Assembly (NCBI GenBank): GCA_009859145.1
Contig: VRVR01000006.1
Coordinates: 348,596-412,595 of the forward strand
Length of the DNA stretch: 64,000 bases
DNA from: Andalucia godoyi
Lineage: Eukaryota; Discoba; Jakobea; Jakobida; Andaluciidae
Direction: 5' to 3'
Under the pieces are notes generated by a model. It searched no databases and was not told the origin of the DNA. It saw only the letters and a program-made list of their open reading frames with translations. The position numbers and the translations under genes are program-made. The first letter of the stretch is position 1. The number at the start of each line of letters is the position of its first letter. Below are positions 46,965-57,014 of the stretch, piece by piece.

Positions 46965-47285
46965 ATGGGAGGCTGTATGTGCAAGTGTTGTGGATGCTGC
47001 GGCGGAGCGTCTCTTGCGGTGCAGGGAGTTCCCGAGAAGGGATCGTCGTTTGTGGTTCGGTATTTCAGCGCCAATCCGCAGTCGGGAGATTGGATCGGAA
47101 TTTTTCCTGTTTCGGCTGTCGGGTCCTCGGGATATCTGTCATGGACATCCATTGATGCCACGCAGAAAAGCGGTACCGTCACAATGACCGCTCCCTATGA
47201 CACCGGATCCTACGAGGTCCGGTACATTTCCAATGGGGCAAGCGGAGAACAGGTCGTCACCACCCGCGGATTCAAGGTCGTCTAA
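46965..47285 (+). CDS. Small lipid-anchored protein with SKICH/Ig-like domain
   Basis: The product has 106 residues from the ATG at 46965. It starts MGGCMCKCCGCCGG: Gly2 for N-myristoylation and a cluster of cysteines for palmitoylation, so membrane anchoring is very likely. The rest is one beta domain (SGDWIGIFPVSAVGSSGYLS, then GSYEVRYISNG) resembling SKICH-type or bacterial Ig-like folds with a D-W-I/V-G-I/L-F motif. The domain binds proteins in SKICH-containing autophagy and phosphatase proteins. Here it stands alone on a lipid anchor. Function is unknown. Confidence 0.75.
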   Translation: MGGCMCKCCGCCGGASLAVQGVPEKGSSFVVRYFSANPQSGDWIGIFPVSAVGSSGYLSWTSIDATQKSGTVTMTAPYDTGSYEVRYISNGASGEQVVTTRGFKVV

Positions 47286-47774
47286 AACACGCCCGTGTCT
47301 GCTGTTGCACGGATTGTTCGAATTCAGTTTGTGAAAAACATTAAACAAAATTAAAAAGAAGAAAGGAAAGAATAATACCGCTGCCACTTATTGCGAGATG
47401 ATGAAGCAATCTAGAGCGCATGTAAAACATAAAAACACTGCCACGCGCCATGCCGCATGCTTTTGTTATCTTCACAACACCGTCCACACGATGCCCGATT
47501 CGTTTCCCCCCATTTTGATCATGAAATCCCTATAACATACGCCGCCGCGTTGCATTATGCATGTTGTTGGGCTGCAACATGAAAAATGTAAATAATAGGT
47601 AAATCAAACACGACGGGCGACTGTAGTTAGCTTCCGATATGTTGTTTTTGTTTGGTGTTCATATACACAAAACAGTCAGTCCTATCATTTCCTCTCGTTT
47701 TTTTCAAACATATTTGAATTTTTTTTTGCTCCTCTTCTCATCAAGACATATATACATATACACGCGGATCCTAT
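47286..47774. other. Intergenic region upstream of the STIL-like gene
   Basis: These 489 bp are AT-rich. No gene, repeat or snoRNA-like box pair could be supported. Confidence 0.5.
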
Positions 47775-49292
47775 ATGGTGTACACGAAATGGTGGGATTC
47801 TTCTGCGCTGGAGGAAATACAGGTGGTTTCTTCGCATTCGGTGATTTCGAAAGTGAGACTGAGTGCGAACTGCATGGACCAGGCATTTCGGAGAGTCGCA
47901 GAAGGATGCACGCCGTTCTTTATGCTCGGCTCGGTTGCACAATCGCGATCGCGAGAGACTGAGCATGTTCAAGAACTTGTGCTGGACCGCGTTGATGCTG
48001 GAATCAATCTTGCTGAACGCGGATGGGAACCTTCGTTTCGGATGGATTATGAAATCCCGTGCTTTGTGTCCTCCACATTTTCATCCACTCTTTCATCATC
48101 TTCACACTCGTCACCGAGCCAGGAGGGACTTGATGTGCTCTCACTGTCTTCCGTCATGTACAAATCACCACCGAAAATTATCGCATTGTCTGCCACGATC
48201 CAGCATGAGGAAGACCCGCAGTCACACCGCAGCAGCGGCGATCATCGTCTTCCTCTTCTCCGTCTGTCGGTTCGATTGCTTCCTTTTGAGTTTTCGCTGA
48301 AACGAATTGCTGCGATTCCGCTCGATGCACCGTCTGCGGCGGCTTCCTTCTCGCCGAACTTGCTTTGTTTTGGATTTCTGGCCTCGGACTCGGCTGCGCG
48401 GAAGTTATCGTGCTTGAGCGTGTCGAGTCCGCAGCGAGCAACGGCTGCTGCGTTGTGTGGCGTGTGGATCTCTGGGACCGCATCGACGACACATCCGTCG
48501 GTTCTCGGTTGGATGTCCTTCTTTTCACTGTCCACAAGACTCGCGAATCGGACAAATGGGCCCTGGATCCTGGTGCTGGCGCAAAGTGCAGTTTCGCACA
48601 TGTGCTTTGAGTTTTCATATCGCCCGCTGAACTCAGGGTTGCCAGTCGCGCACGAAGTTCTACTCCGTCCAAACGAGTCCTCGTATGATCTTTGCCCGCA
48701 GTCGCCAAACGAAGGTCTCCACACAGATTCCGAGCAGTCGAATCGTAATGAACCGCAGCAGGCGCGTCTGCCGTGCAGTCTGGAGATCCCAAACGCGAGC
48801 TTCTTCTTAGCTCGCATCAAAGAGCTGGAGGAAATCGTGCGACACCAGCGACTGGAAATCGAGCAACTGAAGATGCAGCAGTGCCAGACACGTCCCCCGA
48901 ATCCTGAGGTCGCTTCCGCAGCAGTAGTTCCAGGATCACCAATCGTCACCTCTGCTGTCGGGCACGTGGCAAAGTGCTCCGAAGATGCAGTTCCGAACAT
49001 ACGCCATACTGCAAATGCGGCGCGAAGGAGGACTCCATCTCCAATCTTGTCTGACGTGTCGTCTGACGTGCCAGACGAGATGTATGCATCGCAGTCGGAC
49101 GATGACACTTCGATTGCGGACAGCCATTCTGTGCTTCTTCCGAGCATTCGCAGTGGCGGTGTCAGCGGGTCGAGTGCTTCTGCAAGTCTGGTGATTCCAA
49201 AAATGGTGGACGACTGCCCTGTGGACAATCTGGATGCCCTGCTCGAACCAGATACGATTGATCTCAAATACATGGGAATTCGATCGCGATAA
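47775..49292 (+). CDS. STIL/SAS-5/Ana2-like centriole duplication protein
   Basis: The product has 505 residues from the ATG at 47775. The N-terminal half matches the order of STIL blocks: CTPFFMLGSV, LVLDRVDAG, EIPCFV, then IAAIPLDAP, LCFGFLASDSAARKL, CGVWISGT and WILVLAQS. A short coiled coil follows at about 345-375 (FFLARIKELEEIVRHQRLE). The C-terminus DTIDLKYMGIRS is where STIL has its SAS-6-binding STAN motif, but the match there is weak. STIL recruits SAS-6 under PLK4 control to build the cartwheel. If right, the organism makes centrioles or kept the gene. The assignment rests on remembered STIL sequence. Confidence 0.6.
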   Translation: MVYTKWWDSSALEEIQVVSSHSVISKVRLSANCMDQAFRRVAEGCTPFFMLGSVAQSRSRETEHVQELVLDRVDAGINLAERGWEPSFRMDYEIPCFVSSTFSSTLSSSSHSSPSQEGLDVLSLSSVMYKSPPKIIALSATIQHEEDPQSHRSSGDHRLPLLRLSVRLLPFEFSLKRIAAIPLDAPSAAASFSPNLLCFGFLASDSAARKLSCLSVSSPQRATAAALCGVWISGTASTTHPSVLGWMSFFSLSTRLANRTNGPWILVLAQSAVSHMCFEFSYRPLNSGLPVAHEVLLRPNESSYDLCPQSPNEGLHTDSEQSNRNEPQQARLPCSLEIPNASFFLARIKELEEIVRHQRLEIEQLKMQQCQTRPPNPEVASAAVVPGSPIVTSAVGHVAKCSEDAVPNIRHTANAARRRTPSPILSDVSSDVPDEMYASQSDDDTSIADSHSVLLPSIRSGGVSGSSASASLVIPKMVDDCPVDNLDALLEPDTIDLKYMGIRSR

Positions 49293-49420
49293 TTTACAAA
49301 TGACACATTCGGTAAAAACGGCATCAGAAGACGTTCAGGAATGGCCCAAGGAAACGAAATTTGCAAGGAAACGATGAAGAAAAGGAAAAAGGAGAAGGGG
49401 AGAGAAACAAGACAAGCATG

Positions 49421-52400
49421 CTACGAAAATGGCTGTTCGCCAGTCAAGGTGCAAAAGAGTTGCTGGAGAGTCTTGGAAACGGTCACATATTTCTCGTTTT
49501 CCGCAGCCATCTGCGCAAGAACGGCTCGACTTCGACGAAAACGCAAAGCAGACAAGTCTGCAGAGGGCCGACTAAGCGGGGGAATGTACTGCTTCGCTGG
49601 ATCACGTGCGGATGAATTCAACCTCTGCACAACGTCCATTTCATCATCATTCAGGAATAGGAGCACGAATATGCTGCCCGTAATCGACATCGTAATGGCG
49701 CCGCTCCGCAGAGTTCCCAGACAGTCAATGTCGATCTTGCGCATCCGACCACATGCTTCTCCAACATTAAAATACTCGGACTCAGCGTCGCCAGCGATGG
49801 GAGACGCGCGAATCGAGCCCAGTTTGTCCGTATGCAAAAGCCATCGTGCGGAATCTAAAAACACCATATCGAGAGGGACACTCATTCTCTTGAAATTAGC
49901 AACCGTCTTTGCTTGTATTGGAATACCGGGCAAACTGCTCTTTGCGAGTTGCAGGACGCTCGTCCCTGCGAACCGCGAAGAAATGGCAACGGTCGATCCC
50001 GAACTTCTCATCAGTTCAACCTCGATTGTCGGAGGACTCACTCGGAACTTTGACGAACCTCCGTCGCCCATATTATTGCCGCCGCCGTCATCACTTCCGC
50101 TGCTAGCGACAGACATTCCAAATATTCCATCATCTGTGGAAAATAATATAAACGCTTCTTCTCCAAGTGAGACGCAACAGAAGCCATCCACACGAACAAC
50201 CGAGTCGTATTGTACGAGAGGCCTGACGATGCCGTCGCCAAGATTGATAGAACGTGTCTTCAGTTTGAAGTCGTTCGTTTCCACTTGTAGGAGAAAGGAA
50301 AACACAAAACATGCACTGTCTCCTATCCGAACGGGAGGGTCGCTGAAAGCCAGCAACCTGCCCTCGCACGTTTCCAGCCGTTGCCATGAGGCAGAAGGAT
50401 CCGTTCTCAGATAAAACACGGTGGAGTTCGACGCATCATTGTAGCTCGACAGTATCATGGCACCACCCGGAAATGGAAGCAGCCTCCTGAGCATGCCATC
50501 AAAGCAGATGTCCGATTCTTCTTTGGTAAGATGGAGAGATTGATCCACCGATAACAACAGAAGTTCCCCGGATTCATTGACCAGTGACAACACCGTGTCC
50601 GCGCTGTGTCCACAGTAGCCAGAAAAAGGAAGCAGCGACGGGCTCGAGCCGAGTGAAGGAATCAGAAGCGACGAGAAAAAAACCCGGTCGTCGAACAAGT
50701 GCCCAATCCAAAAGGCACCACAGTACGCAAAGCACCGCCCCGTAGTGTAGTCCGCAACGAACAGTGAAACGGGGTCCGAGCCGAGCACAGAAGTATGAAC
50801 GACAGAAAGATGCGTTGAAGATTGATCCAGAGACAACTCCACAACAGCCCCGTTTCGCAGCCCAACGAGGACATGAACAGACTCGGCGCCATCGAACAAC
50901 TGTGCAGAGTGCGGAATGAATGAAATCAGAGCGTCGTCCCGCTCAGTGTCCGCCACAGGCACGGGACACACACCTTCTGCGATTACTTGCACATTCGCCG
51001 AGACGCGTGAGAATTCAAGAAGAAGCACGCGACCCGAGTACGTGCAAACAACGCCGAAATTCCGTCCATGTTTCTTCGACAAGTATGAGTGCATGCATGA
51101 AATTTCAGCGTCCGTTTCTAAACATGCAGCCAGAGAAAAGAAGACAGTCGAAGACGGGACAGAGGGAAGAGAGCAGTAAAACAGCTGTCGAGGATGCTTC
51201 GCACACGACAGTAAGACGGAATTGCCCAACACGCACGAGTGCTGGAATGCATAATTCAAATCGTCAAACTCAAATCGCTGTCCACTGAAAAATGCAACAC
51301 TAAACCCAGACCGGAATACCTGCACGCAGTATGTCTTCATTGCACAAAAGCTGATCGAAGCCACCTCTTTCCGTATCAAAACGTTTCCCGTGTCGGACAT
51401 GACGTCACCAGACAGACGCAGCAAGACGCTATCAGATACGAAAGACACGAGAATGAAAACGTCACCTTCCGATGCTGCGCTGCAAAACACACCGCTGCAT
51501 AGTTGGAACTCTGGAAGCGACCGAGACAACTCCAGCGCACAAAATGCTTTTGAAAGGCTTGTCAATCGCTCTGCACCGGGCACAATGGAGAGGTATTTCG
51601 GAGACGCATTTTGCCGGAGAATTGCCTCACCGGAAACCGCAAAATCAACAACAGGAGGACAGCTCCCCGATTCCGACACGATGCTGAATGTTGTGATACT
51701 CGCAACCGGATGGACCGAGGGATTAAGAGAACTCAAAGCGACCGAATTGGAAAAACGATCAAAAACCATCATTGTGTCCGTCATGGCTGATACACGGCAT
51801 CCGAATGAAAAGTTCTTGCAATTCAAATCAATGCGACGACGGGGCTGCAGCTGCGGTACGCTGTTCCCGGGCACAGTGCCCACCGTAACTTCCACGATCT
51901 TGCCATCGGCGTACAACAGCACAAATGATTCAACAATAGCATTCTCTGTCGGGGCGTACGAGGTGTAAGAGAGCGGGGCATCAAGATAGCACTCGAATGG
52001 AAAGCACTCCTCCAGAACGCCACAGTCTAAGTGAAGTGCTGCTTGAATTACACATGGATCTTGAATACATACGAGATAGAGGACCGTAGAACTGAAGGAA
52101 AGAAGATAATTGGAGATGCTTCGAAGCGGGAAAAGAAATCTCGGAAACGTGGCATTGTCCTCTTTCCGGACCGATGGAAATGGGACTGAAGAAAAAGGCA
52201 TGAGACTGGAGTCCGCGGGTAAATACATCATCACATCAAGCGACACGACCGGAATGCCAATGTGCGGTCCAATCAACGTCGTGACCGCACACACACAATC
52301 CGAGCCCTCGGAAGCATACAGCTCGACGTTTGGAATGCGCTGCATCGTGTGAATGCATCGGGAAGGAGAAAAAAGGTCGGTTGCCGATGCTAGTCCCGCA

Positions 52401-52897
52401 CCAGGCGAGCTAAACTCAAATTCTGGCCATTCAGACGACGGTTTCAAAATGTCCACGTGACGCATGTGGAGCATTGAGCTGTACAAGAATCCCTTGGAGA
52501 GAGGCAGAATCGAAGTGCAAAATCGCGTTCTTGACGACTCTGCGATCGCAAGCGGCGATACGCAATGGACTGAAACTTGCAGAGTCCTGGCGTCGATTGC
52601 CAAAAACCACAAATCATGACTGGTAGCAAGCAGCACTTGAAACGGCAATGTTGCATACCCTGCATCTGGTACTTGTTGCATGCACGACCTCAAGATTGCG
52701 CTTCCGGCATCCACGGACTCCAGAGAAACAAGAGAGTATCGCGCAGACAAGTATCCGACGTGAAGCTCGGATCGTGTGGTCCATGCAAACAGAGGTTCTT
52801 GCCGAGGACTCGTCGCGGGGTCAACGCACAAATTGACACACCAAGTCACAGCAGGAGAAGAATGCACTCTCAACAACGCAGGCCGCAGAATTGTCAT
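49421..52897 (-). CDS. DDB1/CPSF160/SF3B3-family beta-propeller protein
   Basis: The product has 1158 residues from the ATG at 52897. The overall pattern is hundreds of residues of hydrophobic beta-strand repeats, as in the triple-propeller family. The C-terminal part has LLHTDKLGSIRASPI, FNVGEACGRMRKID and SITGSIFVLLFLND, the CPSF_A-type closing block. Members are DDB1 (CRL4 ligase), CPSF160 (polyadenylation) and SF3B3 (U2 snRNP), and MMS1. The sequence is too diverged to pick one by eye. The expected length for DDB1 is about 1140 residues and for SF3B3 about 1215. FIP1, a CPSF partner, is in the same window but unlinked. Confidence 0.75.
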   Translation of the reverse strand: MTILRPALLRVHSSPAVTWCVNLCVDPATSPRQEPLFAWTTRSELHVGYLSARYSLVSLESVDAGSAILRSCMQQVPDAGYATLPFQVLLATSHDLWFLAIDARTLQVSVHCVSPLAIAESSRTRFCTSILPLSKGFLYSSMLHMRHVDILKPSSEWPEFEFSSPGAGLASATDLFSPSRCIHTMQRIPNVELYASEGSDCVCAVTTLIGPHIGIPVVSLDVMMYLPADSSLMPFSSVPFPSVRKEDNATFPRFLFPLRSISNYLLSFSSTVLYLVCIQDPCVIQAALHLDCGVLEECFPFECYLDAPLSYTSYAPTENAIVESFVLLYADGKIVEVTVGTVPGNSVPQLQPRRRIDLNCKNFSFGCRVSAMTDTMMVFDRFSNSVALSSLNPSVHPVASITTFSIVSESGSCPPVVDFAVSGEAILRQNASPKYLSIVPGAERLTSLSKAFCALELSRSLPEFQLCSGVFCSAASEGDVFILVSFVSDSVLLRLSGDVMSDTGNVLIRKEVASISFCAMKTYCVQVFRSGFSVAFFSGQRFEFDDLNYAFQHSCVLGNSVLLSCAKHPRQLFYCSLPSVPSSTVFFSLAACLETDAEISCMHSYLSKKHGRNFGVVCTYSGRVLLLEFSRVSANVQVIAEGVCPVPVADTERDDALISFIPHSAQLFDGAESVHVLVGLRNGAVVELSLDQSSTHLSVVHTSVLGSDPVSLFVADYTTGRCFAYCGAFWIGHLFDDRVFFSSLLIPSLGSSPSLLPFSGYCGHSADTVLSLVNESGELLLLSVDQSLHLTKEESDICFDGMLRRLLPFPGGAMILSSYNDASNSTVFYLRTDPSASWQRLETCEGRLLAFSDPPVRIGDSACFVFSFLLQVETNDFKLKTRSINLGDGIVRPLVQYDSVVRVDGFCCVSLGEEAFILFSTDDGIFGMSVASSGSDDGGGNNMGDGGSSKFRVSPPTIEVELMRSSGSTVAISSRFAGTSVLQLAKSSLPGIPIQAKTVANFKRMSVPLDMVFLDSARWLLHTDKLGSIRASPIAGDAESEYFNVGEACGRMRKIDIDCLGTLRSGAITMSITGSIFVLLFLNDDEMDVVQRLNSSARDPAKQYIPPLSRPSADLSALRFRRSRAVLAQMAAENEKYVTVSKTLQQLFCTLTGEQPFS

Positions 52898-53300
52898 AGC
52901 TCACTGCTATCCACACCCTCCAAAAATATCAAAAAACAATAATATTATAATAATGAATATATTTGAAATCCAAAAAGATAAGTGATTTTTTTAAAAATTA
53001 ATAATGAACAAAGAAAAAACAAAAAACCAACAAAAATAAAAGACACGAGAAAAGCACGGACTCGAGCAGCCTCAAAGATGCGCTTCCCGCCATTTTTCTC
53101 TCTCTCTCTACTCCCCACAGCCTCCTCCCATTTCATTCATTTCATTTATTATTTTCAGGACTTGCTTTTGACACTTGCCCTATGTGTAATATTGTTTTTA
53201 TATTTGGTTATGATATATGTAATTTTTCTTCTTCTTCCTCCTTTTGAAAAGACTCATTCATTTATTTTCGGTGTTGTTGTGCGAACTGCAAGAGACAAAG
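52898..53300. other. Divergent promoter region, propeller protein / coiled-coil winged-helix protein
   Basis: These 403 bp are very AT-rich, then TTATTTTCAG and T-rich to the start at 53301. No gene is seen. Confidence 0.5.
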
Positions 53301-54410
53301 ATGGATGCGTTTCAAGCTGCTAATGCGCGACTAGCCAGCAGTTGCGCAACGTTCCAAAAGGCGGCCGAGTCGTTGCATTTTTCAGCGGTCGAGAGCAGCC
53401 ATGTGCTGAAACGAATTCCAGTGCAGCACAAGCGTTCGTTGATCCCGGAATCTACGCTTGCCGGGATCCGAGAGAGCATATCGTCGAGTGCAAAGACCAA
53501 GTTCATGCTGATTCACGAGCGCGTGTCACAGGGACTGGTGGAGTTGCAATCGGAAATTGAGACGTTGGAGCGCAAACGGAGAAGGATGAGCGATGATGTG
53601 CGGGTGGAAGTTACTCGATTTGTGGAAGACAGGAACGCATCTCTTGCGTCGCAAATTCATGCATCCATGGAACGGCAGCGCGATTTGCGAAGTGCGCTCA
53701 ACGAGCTTGAAGCAGAACTGCATCATTTGAGGCAGTTTATTCTTCCGGACTGGAGACAAAAGCTGGAAGAAGCTCCTGGCCCCGTTCAGCAACGCAAGGC
53801 CGCGCTCGATGGCCGAAGAAATCAAGTCAACCAACTCAAAGAACGATCCGTCGCCTTGGATCACGATGTGGCTGCAATCCAAAAGGAGATTGAAGATCGC
53901 AAAGCGGCACTGCGGCAGAAAGTCGAAGTCCGCAAGCAAGTTGTCTTGTCGACGCAGCAAAAGCTCGACTCTTCTCGACAACAGGCAGACATTCTGCGTC
54001 ATGATTTGGAATCCAGACTTCCGGCTTCCGACGACGCGATGGTACAGATCGTTGAGCAGGGATTGAAGCAGGAAATTGCCAATGCGGAAGCCAAGTTGCA
54101 GAGATGGTCGTCCAACGCAAGTGAAATGGGAAACTCTCCACAAGGGCTTTCCGCACTCGTTCGCCTCTTAGCGCCATCTCCTGCAATTTCTCCGGCTCTG
54201 AGTCGCCTGTTTGATTCGCTGATTCAATCGGAAGACGGGCGGGTGTCGCTTGAGACCATGGCAGCCCAGACGGGATTCACCCAGGCTGCATTTCAAGACG
54301 CCCTCGATGTGCTGCAGAAATGGGGAATCGTGGGTTCACGGGGGACCACTGTCTTTCTTTCGGACTCGTTTTCCAAGACCCTAGAAGCAGCATCTCCTTC
54401 GCCGCAGTGA
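53301..54410 (+). CDS. Coiled-coil protein with C-terminal winged-helix-like domain, unknown
   Basis: The product has 369 residues from the ATG at 53301 (MDAFQAANARLASSCATF). Residues about 75-285 form a long charged coiled coil (IETLERKRRRMSDDVRVEV, LNELEAELHHLR, AAIQKEIEDRKAALRQKVEV). The last 80 residues look like a winged helix: LSRLFDSLIQSEDGRVSLET, then AAFQDALDVLQKWGIV and a short beta hairpin. The combination is reminiscent of kinetochore or meiotic coiled-coil proteins, but I cannot name a family. Confidence 0.75.
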   Translation: MDAFQAANARLASSCATFQKAAESLHFSAVESSHVLKRIPVQHKRSLIPESTLAGIRESISSSAKTKFMLIHERVSQGLVELQSEIETLERKRRRMSDDVRVEVTRFVEDRNASLASQIHASMERQRDLRSALNELEAELHHLRQFILPDWRQKLEEAPGPVQQRKAALDGRRNQVNQLKERSVALDHDVAAIQKEIEDRKAALRQKVEVRKQVVLSTQQKLDSSRQQADILRHDLESRLPASDDAMVQIVEQGLKQEIANAEAKLQRWSSNASEMGNSPQGLSALVRLLAPSPAISPALSRLFDSLIQSEDGRVSLETMAAQTGFTQAAFQDALDVLQKWGIVGSRGTTVFLSDSFSKTLEAASPSPQ

Positions 54411-54604
54411 GGTGGTGTCCACTATGTAAAAAACCACGAAAATTTGAAACGAAAAAAAGGCGAGAAAAGAGAACGCTCATTCAGTACAGCACAACAAGAC
54501 GAAACGAAAAGGATAGTAACGACCAACACAGAAAAAAAAAAAAAAGAAAAGAAAAGAAATCATTAAAAAAATTACAAAAATAATAATAAAGGAAATCAAT
54601 GCAT

Positions 54605-56053
54605 TTACCAAACATAACGCATTTCTGCTGTCGGGAAAGCGTTGAACGTGGAGGCGGCTGCAGACGTGTACGCACCCATGCGCTTCCAGATCATGAAGTC
54701 GCCAACATGGACTTCCGGCAACATTCCCATTTCGAGAACACAGTCCATGGAATCGCAGGTGGGTCCGAAGATCTTGGTCTTGTACATCCTTTCTGCATCC
54801 TTGACGCTGCGGAACATTTCCGGGAGTGGCTGAAGGTGGTCAAAGATGATGCAGTTGAACGATCCATATACCCCATCATTGATGTAAATGCATCGCAGCT
54901 GTTCGTCGTCGTTGTCCTGTTCGGAGACCTCGGATTCGAGCGTGTTCTCGTTCTCGTCATGGCCGCAGTGTCTGCGCTGTGCACCACGAGGAGGCCGAAT
55001 CGTGCGAACGGCATGCACCTTGGTCACCAAAGTTGCACACGAGGCAGCAATGTACCGACCGGGTTCTGCAATGATGCGGACATTCATTTCTTCGGGAAAG
55101 TGCGTGTCCAACGCGTCTCTCACGGCCTTTGCGATCTGCGAAAACGACACAGATCCTTCCTCGTCATAGCCAGGATACCCGCCACCGAGATCCAGCAGCG
55201 AAAACGAGATGCCAAACGAGTGGGCTACGTTGAAGATCGACTTTGCCGTCGCAACTGCATCGGCAAACGCACTGGCCGACTTGCATCCTGAACCGACGTG
55301 GAAGGAGACTCCGATGACGTCTACTCCGAGTTCGATGGCCTTCTTGATCAGTGCAGGGCATTCGTGGATCTTGGCACCAAACTTCTTGTTGAACTGGCAG
55401 ACAGATTGGGAATCGTCGACTGCAATGCGCAATACGCACTGCGCTTCGGGGTGGTGGGAGGCGATCTTGATGAGTTCCTGCTCATTATCGAACGTCATCA
55501 TGCGGATGTTGTTCGCGTGCGCATACCGGATATGGGAGACTTGCTTGCAAGGGTTTGCGTAGATGATCTTGTGGACAGGCGTTCCAACCTCTCTCGCAAG
55601 GCTGATTTCGTTGGACGATGCGCAGTCGAAAGACCAGCCGAGCGCGGCAAGCGTGCCCACAATGACTGGGTTCGGATTGCATTTCATTGCATAGAATGGC
55701 TCAACACGGGGCAAGAGATCATGCCACTGCTTGACCTGCGACACGATCTGAGAGATCGAGAACACGTAGAACGGCATTTCAGGATCCTCTTCCAGAATGC
55801 GGCTGCTGATCAGCGACTCGGAAGAAACCGTGCAATCGATTGACGGGAGCAGGTGGGACTGTGCGGCAAGGGCAGCCGACGACACGAGGTGGTGCTTCAG
55901 TTTATGCTCATGGTCAGAATGGAGAAGTGGGCTCGGGAGCGAGTGGTGATGGTGATGGTGATGGTGATGGTGATGCTCAGTCAACACGGTCGAAGAAGAA
56001 GTCGAAGTATGGGTGCTGGTGACAGCGGATGACTCGGAGACGCAAATGAGCAT
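54605..56053 (-). CDS. ODC: Ornithine decarboxylase
   Basis: The product has 482 residues from the ATG at 56053. The PLP lysine is Lys124 in PFYAMKCNPNP. Other group IV decarboxylase marks follow: SFHVGSGC, LDLGGGYPG, IIAEPGRY and the catalytic cysteine in GPTCDSMDCV. The enzyme makes putrescine, the first step of polyamine synthesis. About 85 extra N-terminal residues are Ser/Thr/His rich and include 11 consecutive His (27-37, coded by a GGTGAT-type repeat at 55942-55977). An acidic insert (ESEVSEQDNDDEQ) sits before the C-terminal sheet. Antizyme regulation is usual, but no antizyme gene is in the window. Confidence 0.96.
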   Translation of the reverse strand: MLICVSESSAVTSTHTSTSSSTVLTEHHHHHHHHHHHSLPSPLLHSDHEHKLKHHLVSSAALAAQSHLLPSIDCTVSSESLISSRILEEDPEMPFYVFSISQIVSQVKQWHDLLPRVEPFYAMKCNPNPVIVGTLAALGWSFDCASSNEISLAREVGTPVHKIIYANPCKQVSHIRYAHANNIRMMTFDNEQELIKIASHHPEAQCVLRIAVDDSQSVCQFNKKFGAKIHECPALIKKAIELGVDVIGVSFHVGSGCKSASAFADAVATAKSIFNVAHSFGISFSLLDLGGGYPGYDEEGSVSFSQIAKAVRDALDTHFPEEMNVRIIAEPGRYIAASCATLVTKVHAVRTIRPPRGAQRRHCGHDENENTLESEVSEQDNDDEQLRCIYINDGVYGSFNCIIFDHLQPLPEMFRSVKDAERMYKTKIFGPTCDSMDCVLEMGMLPEVHVGDFMIWKRMGAYTSAAASTFNAFPTAEMRYVW

Positions 56054-56636
56054 TGGGTGTCTAAGAGACCCTAACCAACTATGAACCCAGAATTTCTAAG
56101 AAAAAGGAAAATAGAAGAAGAAGAAGAAAGAAGAAGAGAGAGAAGGGAGAGCAGCAGAAAAAGAAAAGAAAGAGAGAAAGGAGAGAAAACGTAATGCTCA
56201 GTGGAAAAAAAAAAAAGTGGTTGTATTATTCCATTGATCCAGTCACGGATTCGCGGATTGCGGAGAATTTCTCTGATGCCATTCTTTCTTATCGCCCTGC
56301 GGTGTGTAACCCCTTCTGACGTTGACACACCCGGGAGAGTGGCGGGCGGGTTGCCGATTGTCGACCTGTGGGAAAACACTTCCCGATAATTGTTTTCCTC
56401 AAAATGCCTCCTTCACCTAACAGGCAACTCTCATTCATAAAATAAAATAAAATAACGTTTCCTTTTTTCTTTTATATATATATATATATATATTTATGAT
56501 CTGAGATATTTTATAATATAAAGAGGAACCACATGACATGCAATATTCGGAACCCCGTTTAATTAATTACAAAAAATGCGTCTCGAAGCGAGCGCGGTTA
56601 AAGCCAAAACACTTTGATATCTCTCTTCCATGACGC
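56054..56636. other. Intergenic region upstream of ODC
   Basis: These 583 bp include GAAGAA/GAGA purine runs, a TA run at about 56474-56491 and an AT-rich tail. No gene is seen. Confidence 0.5.
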
Positions 56637-57014
56637 TCAGAAGATGATGGGGGCTTCCTCTGGCAAGATCGAGTAAATCGCGGACGTCTCTATTCCATCG
56701 AATCCATCCGAGAGTATCTCGCAAGTCGCTCCGTCACAACTGCCACGGAAAAAAAGAATGCAAAGAGAAGACGATCTGTTGCGCGAGAGTCTCCAGCGAT
56801 CATCAACGGCCCGATCTCGAAACGACAAGTTCAAGACCCTTCAAAACGGCAATATCGCGTCCGGGATCAACGTCAACCACTCCGCTTTTAAAGGCGATGG
56901 CGTAGCGGAAACATCGAAGAAGCTGTGGTTGCCCACAAAGACCGTGTCGCTCGATTCGGTTTCGATCTCCTCAGCTTGGATTTTCCCAGACGTTTGCTGT
57001 TCGACTCCGATCAT
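56637..57014 (-). CDS. Possible small gene, strand uncertain
   Basis: On the minus strand a frame from the ATG at 57014 reads 57 residues (MIGVEQQTSGKIQAEEIETE at the start), meets TGA at 56841-56843, then continues in the same frame to TGA at 56637. A 108-nt intron, 56847-56740, starting GTTTTG and ending in a pyrimidine-rich GTGGCAG, would remove the stop and give 89 residues; its donor differs from the GTATGT seen elsewhere. The plus strand is also open in the codon-aligned frame, with a TAA near 56887 and a GTATGT at 57127. So a gene is likely, but which strand is real is undecided. No homolog is recognised. Confidence 0.3.

Noticed and set aside
47390-47500. GATGATGA box, possible C/D snoRNA
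   Set aside because: No D box (CTGA) at a suitable distance and no closing stem.
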